DNA of 8,782 nucleotides from Pirellulaceae bacterium (lineage in GTDB: Bacteria; Planctomycetota; Planctomycetia; Pirellulales; Pirellulaceae), in NCBI GenBank assembly GCA_020846515.1, contig JADLDX010000420.1, positions 1-8,782 of the forward strand, read 5' to 3'. This document shows, piece by piece, positions 7,155 to 8,782 of the stretch. Positions within the stretch are counted from its first letter, which is position 1, and the number at the start of each line of letters is the position of its first letter. The notes beneath the pieces are model-generated. The model was given only the letters and a program-made list of their open reading frames with translations, had not been told where the DNA came from and ran no database searches. Made by a program: the position numbers and the translations under genes.

Positions 7155-7178
7155 ACGTTTAGCGCTTGCTAAATAGTT
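7154..7178. terminator. Hairpin spanning the stop codons of two convergent genes
   Basis: TTTAGC (7158-7163) and GCTAAA (7168-7173) form a perfect 6-bp stem with loop GCTT. Outer arms AAC (7154-7156) and GTT (7176-7178) extend it past a small internal loop. It covers the methyltransferase stop codon and touches the last base of the ATPase stop. There is no long T-run, so a role as bidirectional terminator is possible but weak. Confidence 0.3.
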
Positions 7179-7770
7179 CCACATGGTATGGTCCGCGAAA
7201 TTGCAGCATAAGAGCTCCTGGTCTGGCAAAGCGATCAAAGACGGCGCGGAGGAAATGTTCCTCACCGGGCCAGGGGTAGACAAAAGTCATAGCAAAATCG
7301 CTCAATTGCATATCGTGCTGCCGATAGGCTGGGGGAATCTTGTGGGTCAGACTGACTAACGGGTCGGTGTCTTCGGCCAGTTGTTGTGAACCGCCAGGCA
7401 GGAAATTCCCCTGCCAGATTTCAGCGCGGATCTGATTCTGGTTGAGCAATTCTCGCGCTTGTCCACAGAGAAACTCTTCGGCTTCAATACCGATGGCATC
7501 CAGCTTCAATAACGCGGCGATGCCAGTGACGATACCGAAGCCGCACCCCCATTCGCAGAAAAGTCTTCCGTCGACCCAGTCGTGCTGCACAACCGTGCGC
7601 AGGGCCTTGGCCACGTAATCGAAATCACACTCGATGTACTGGGGAAGCGGCTTCTTGGTGAATTGATCCCAGTATCGTTCGATGCGGGCTCGACCCGCGA
7701 CGAGCCATTGGTTGACATCGTTCGGCAAGTCACTTTCGTCGACCACCAGATCCAATTGTTTGAGCGCCAT
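7159..7770 (-). CDS. Class I SAM-dependent methyltransferase, substrate unknown
   Basis: This 203-residue protein fits a compact Rossmann-fold methyltransferase. Motif I is LFCEWGCGFGIVTGIAALL (E73 to G79 form the ExGxGxG loop that binds SAM). It is followed by GIEAEE, with E96 in the place of the acidic residue that contacts the SAM ribose. Motif IV is replaced by TFVYPWPGEEHF, and a closing strand GALMLQFRGPY follows. There is no NPPY/DPPY, so an adenine-N6 or amino-group DNA methylase is unlikely. A small-molecule, lipid or protein substrate remains open. The ATG at 7770 (MALKQLDLVVDES) is the only start that keeps the N-terminal helix, although no clear Shine-Dalgarno sequence precedes it. 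Its stop codon lies four bases from that of the convergent ATPase gene, so the two transcripts probably overlap at their 3' ends. It is divergent from the FHA-like gene. Confidence 0.75.
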   Translation of the reverse strand: MALKQLDLVVDESDLPNDVNQWLVAGRARIERYWDQFTKKPLPQYIECDFDYVAKALRTVVQHDWVDGRLFCEWGCGFGIVTGIAALLKLDAIGIEAEEFLCGQARELLNQNQIRAEIWQGNFLPGGSQQLAEDTDPLVSLTHKIPPAYRQHDMQLSDFAMTFVYPWPGEEHFLRAVFDRFARPGALMLQFRGPYHVELFSKR

Positions 7771-8041
7771 AACTACTTGAGCCGATCTTGGGATTTTGTT
7801 GGGAATAGTTTCGATCCGACCTGCTTATGTCGATTCTTCCAGACAGGTGCAACAACGGTTTAAATCCTCTGCAATCTTAATCCGTTTCAGCCGTAGACGG
7901 CTCGATTAGTGGTCGATACCCCGATGGAAGTCCATTCATAATTGCCTCTTCCCCTGAGGGAACAACTGGACTGGATTCGTTCGAGATTCGTTATCGGAAT
8001 TGGTCGACGGCATGAATTTTACACGTTCAAGTTCAGAAACG
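7771..8041. other. Divergent intergenic region with two small inverted repeats
   Basis: This 271-base gap should hold promoters for the methyltransferase (leftward) and the FHA-like gene (rightward). Visible elements are AGCCG-TAGA-CGGCT (7889-7902), TTCCC-CTGA-GGGAA (7949-7962), and a direct repeat of GATTCGTT at 7974-7981 and 7986-7993. CATAAT at 7937-7942 resembles a -10 box but has no matching -35. No gene was recognised. Confidence 0.45.
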
Positions 8042-8782
8042 ATGACCAGTTTCCAAGCCACGCTCGTCAACGCTGGTTATGGCCAGTTAGCCTTGCGTGA
8101 TAGCCTTGGAAAGGTTTCACAGAAATGGACTTTGTCTAACCCGAAATGCGTGCTTGGCACAGGTGCCAACTGCAACGTTCGATGCCTGTTACCGGGCATA
8201 ACGGACCATCATGTGATGTTGGTCATCGGGGCCAAACAAGTCTTTCTCCGCGGCTTAGCTCCCGGATTGACTCGTCATGGCAAAAACGTTGTCGAGCTGA
8301 TCATCCCCGGCGATGAAAGCGAATTCAGCTTTGAAGTTGCTGGCCATCACTTCCAGTACTCACGCCAGGCTTTATCGACACCTGTGGCTAGGCAATTTGT
8401 AAAGGAAAGTCAGCCAGCGCCAGATGCAACCTCAGTTCCAGCGACGCCAGATTTACCGGCGTTGCCACGGTCGTCGTCCGATCAGCCGACGTTGGCCATG
8501 CAAGAAACACCGAGGGCTTCTACAGTTGAGACGCCTACGACCAACGAACGCATGAAGTTTACCTTCGTGCGTGCGCTAGCCAAGAGTCGTTTGCTGGCCA
8601 GCCATAATGATGAAATGACCTCCAATCCTTCGTCGGCCAGCGAGCAACGACCGGCCTGGGTGGAGGCCATTGTCCGCGATGCCCTTCGACCAGTCGAATC
8701 GCGCTTGGATGACATGACTGGCCCGATTCAGAACATCGAGCGCCGCTTGCGACGTGAGCGCGCACGCTTACGAAAAGCCAGA
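8042..8782 (+). CDS. FHA-like domain protein, N-terminal part (runs off the window)
   Basis: An open frame of 247 codons continues past the end of the window without a stop. Residues about 5-106 look like a forkhead-associated domain, a beta-sandwich that in typical members binds phosphothreonine peptides. CVLGTGANCNV (G39) matches the GR strand, ITDHH (T54-H57) the SxxH motif, TRHGKN (T77-N82) the loop before the last strands, and IIPGDESEFSFEV the closing strands. The usual Arg after G39 is Thr, so phosphopeptide binding may be changed or lost. After it comes a Pro/Thr/Ser-rich linker (about 110-170), then a basic helix ERMKFTFVRALAKSRLL, and a probable coiled coil near the visible end (VEAIVRDALRPVESRLDD and an Arg-rich stretch). 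The in-frame ATG at 8012 would add ten residues. Neither start has a strong ribosome binding site, so the choice is uncertain. No signal peptide is seen, so it is probably cytoplasmic. Confidence 0.7.
   Translation, partial: MTSFQATLVNAGYGQLALRDSLGKVSQKWTLSNPKCVLGTGANCNVRCLLPGITDHHVMLVIGAKQVFLRGLAPGLTRHGKNVVELIIPGDESEFSFEVAGHHFQYSRQALSTPVARQFVKESQPAPDATSVPATPDLPALPRSSSDQPTLAMQETPRASTVETPTTNERMKFTFVRALAKSRLLASHNDEMTSNPSSASEQRPAWVEAIVRDALRPVESRLDDMTGPIQNIERRLRRERARLRKAR

Noticed and set aside
8482..8765. Minus-strand open frames of 68-77 codons near the right edge
   Set aside because: They are antisense to the long FHA-like frame, which stays open for 247 codons and shows domain-like features.

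Overview
The window looks like a stretch of chromosome from a planctomycete, most likely of the Rhodopirellula/Blastopirellula type. This is an inference from a coiled-coil ATPase carrying DUF4332 domains (a combination I associate with that phylum), the moderate GC content, and the loosely packed, alternately oriented genes. No rRNA, tRNA, CRISPR array, integrase or insertion sequence was seen.

Layout, left to right. (1) 1-1633, plus strand: the 3' two-thirds of a RegB/PrrB/ActS-type redox-sensing histidine kinase, followed by its partner RegA/PrrA/ActR-type response regulator. The kinase keeps the H, N and G boxes and a cysteine at the position of the known RegB redox switch. The regulator has a complete receiver domain and a Fis-like helix-turn-helix. 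(2) 1634-1730: a perfect hairpin between convergent genes. (3) 1731-3008, minus strand: a polytopic O-antigen ligase/polymerase-family protein. (4) 3009-3419: a 411-base divergent intergenic region with a near-perfect direct repeat and an inverted repeat. (5) 3420-7154, plus strand: a 1244-residue protein with a P-loop ATPase head split by a long coiled-coil region, a CxCxxHxH motif inside that insertion, and two DUF4332 copies joined by a disordered linker that contains an in-frame 15-bp minisatellite. (6) 7159-7770, minus strand: a small class I SAM-dependent methyltransferase, tail to tail with the ATPase gene with four bases between the stop codons. (7) 7771-8041: a short divergent intergenic region with two small inverted repeats. 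(8) 8042-8782, plus strand: the N-terminal part of an FHA-like domain protein that runs off the window.

The genes do not form one obvious operon. RegB and RegA clearly act together. The other genes are single units in alternating orientation, so a shared function is not supported by arrangement alone. The most promising candidate for an undescribed system is the ATPase. Its layout resembles SMC/Rad50/YhaN-type machines, but it has a non-canonical signature and H-loop region and a C-terminal pair of probable helix-hairpin-helix modules, which suggests an ATP-driven protein that acts on DNA or chromosome structure.
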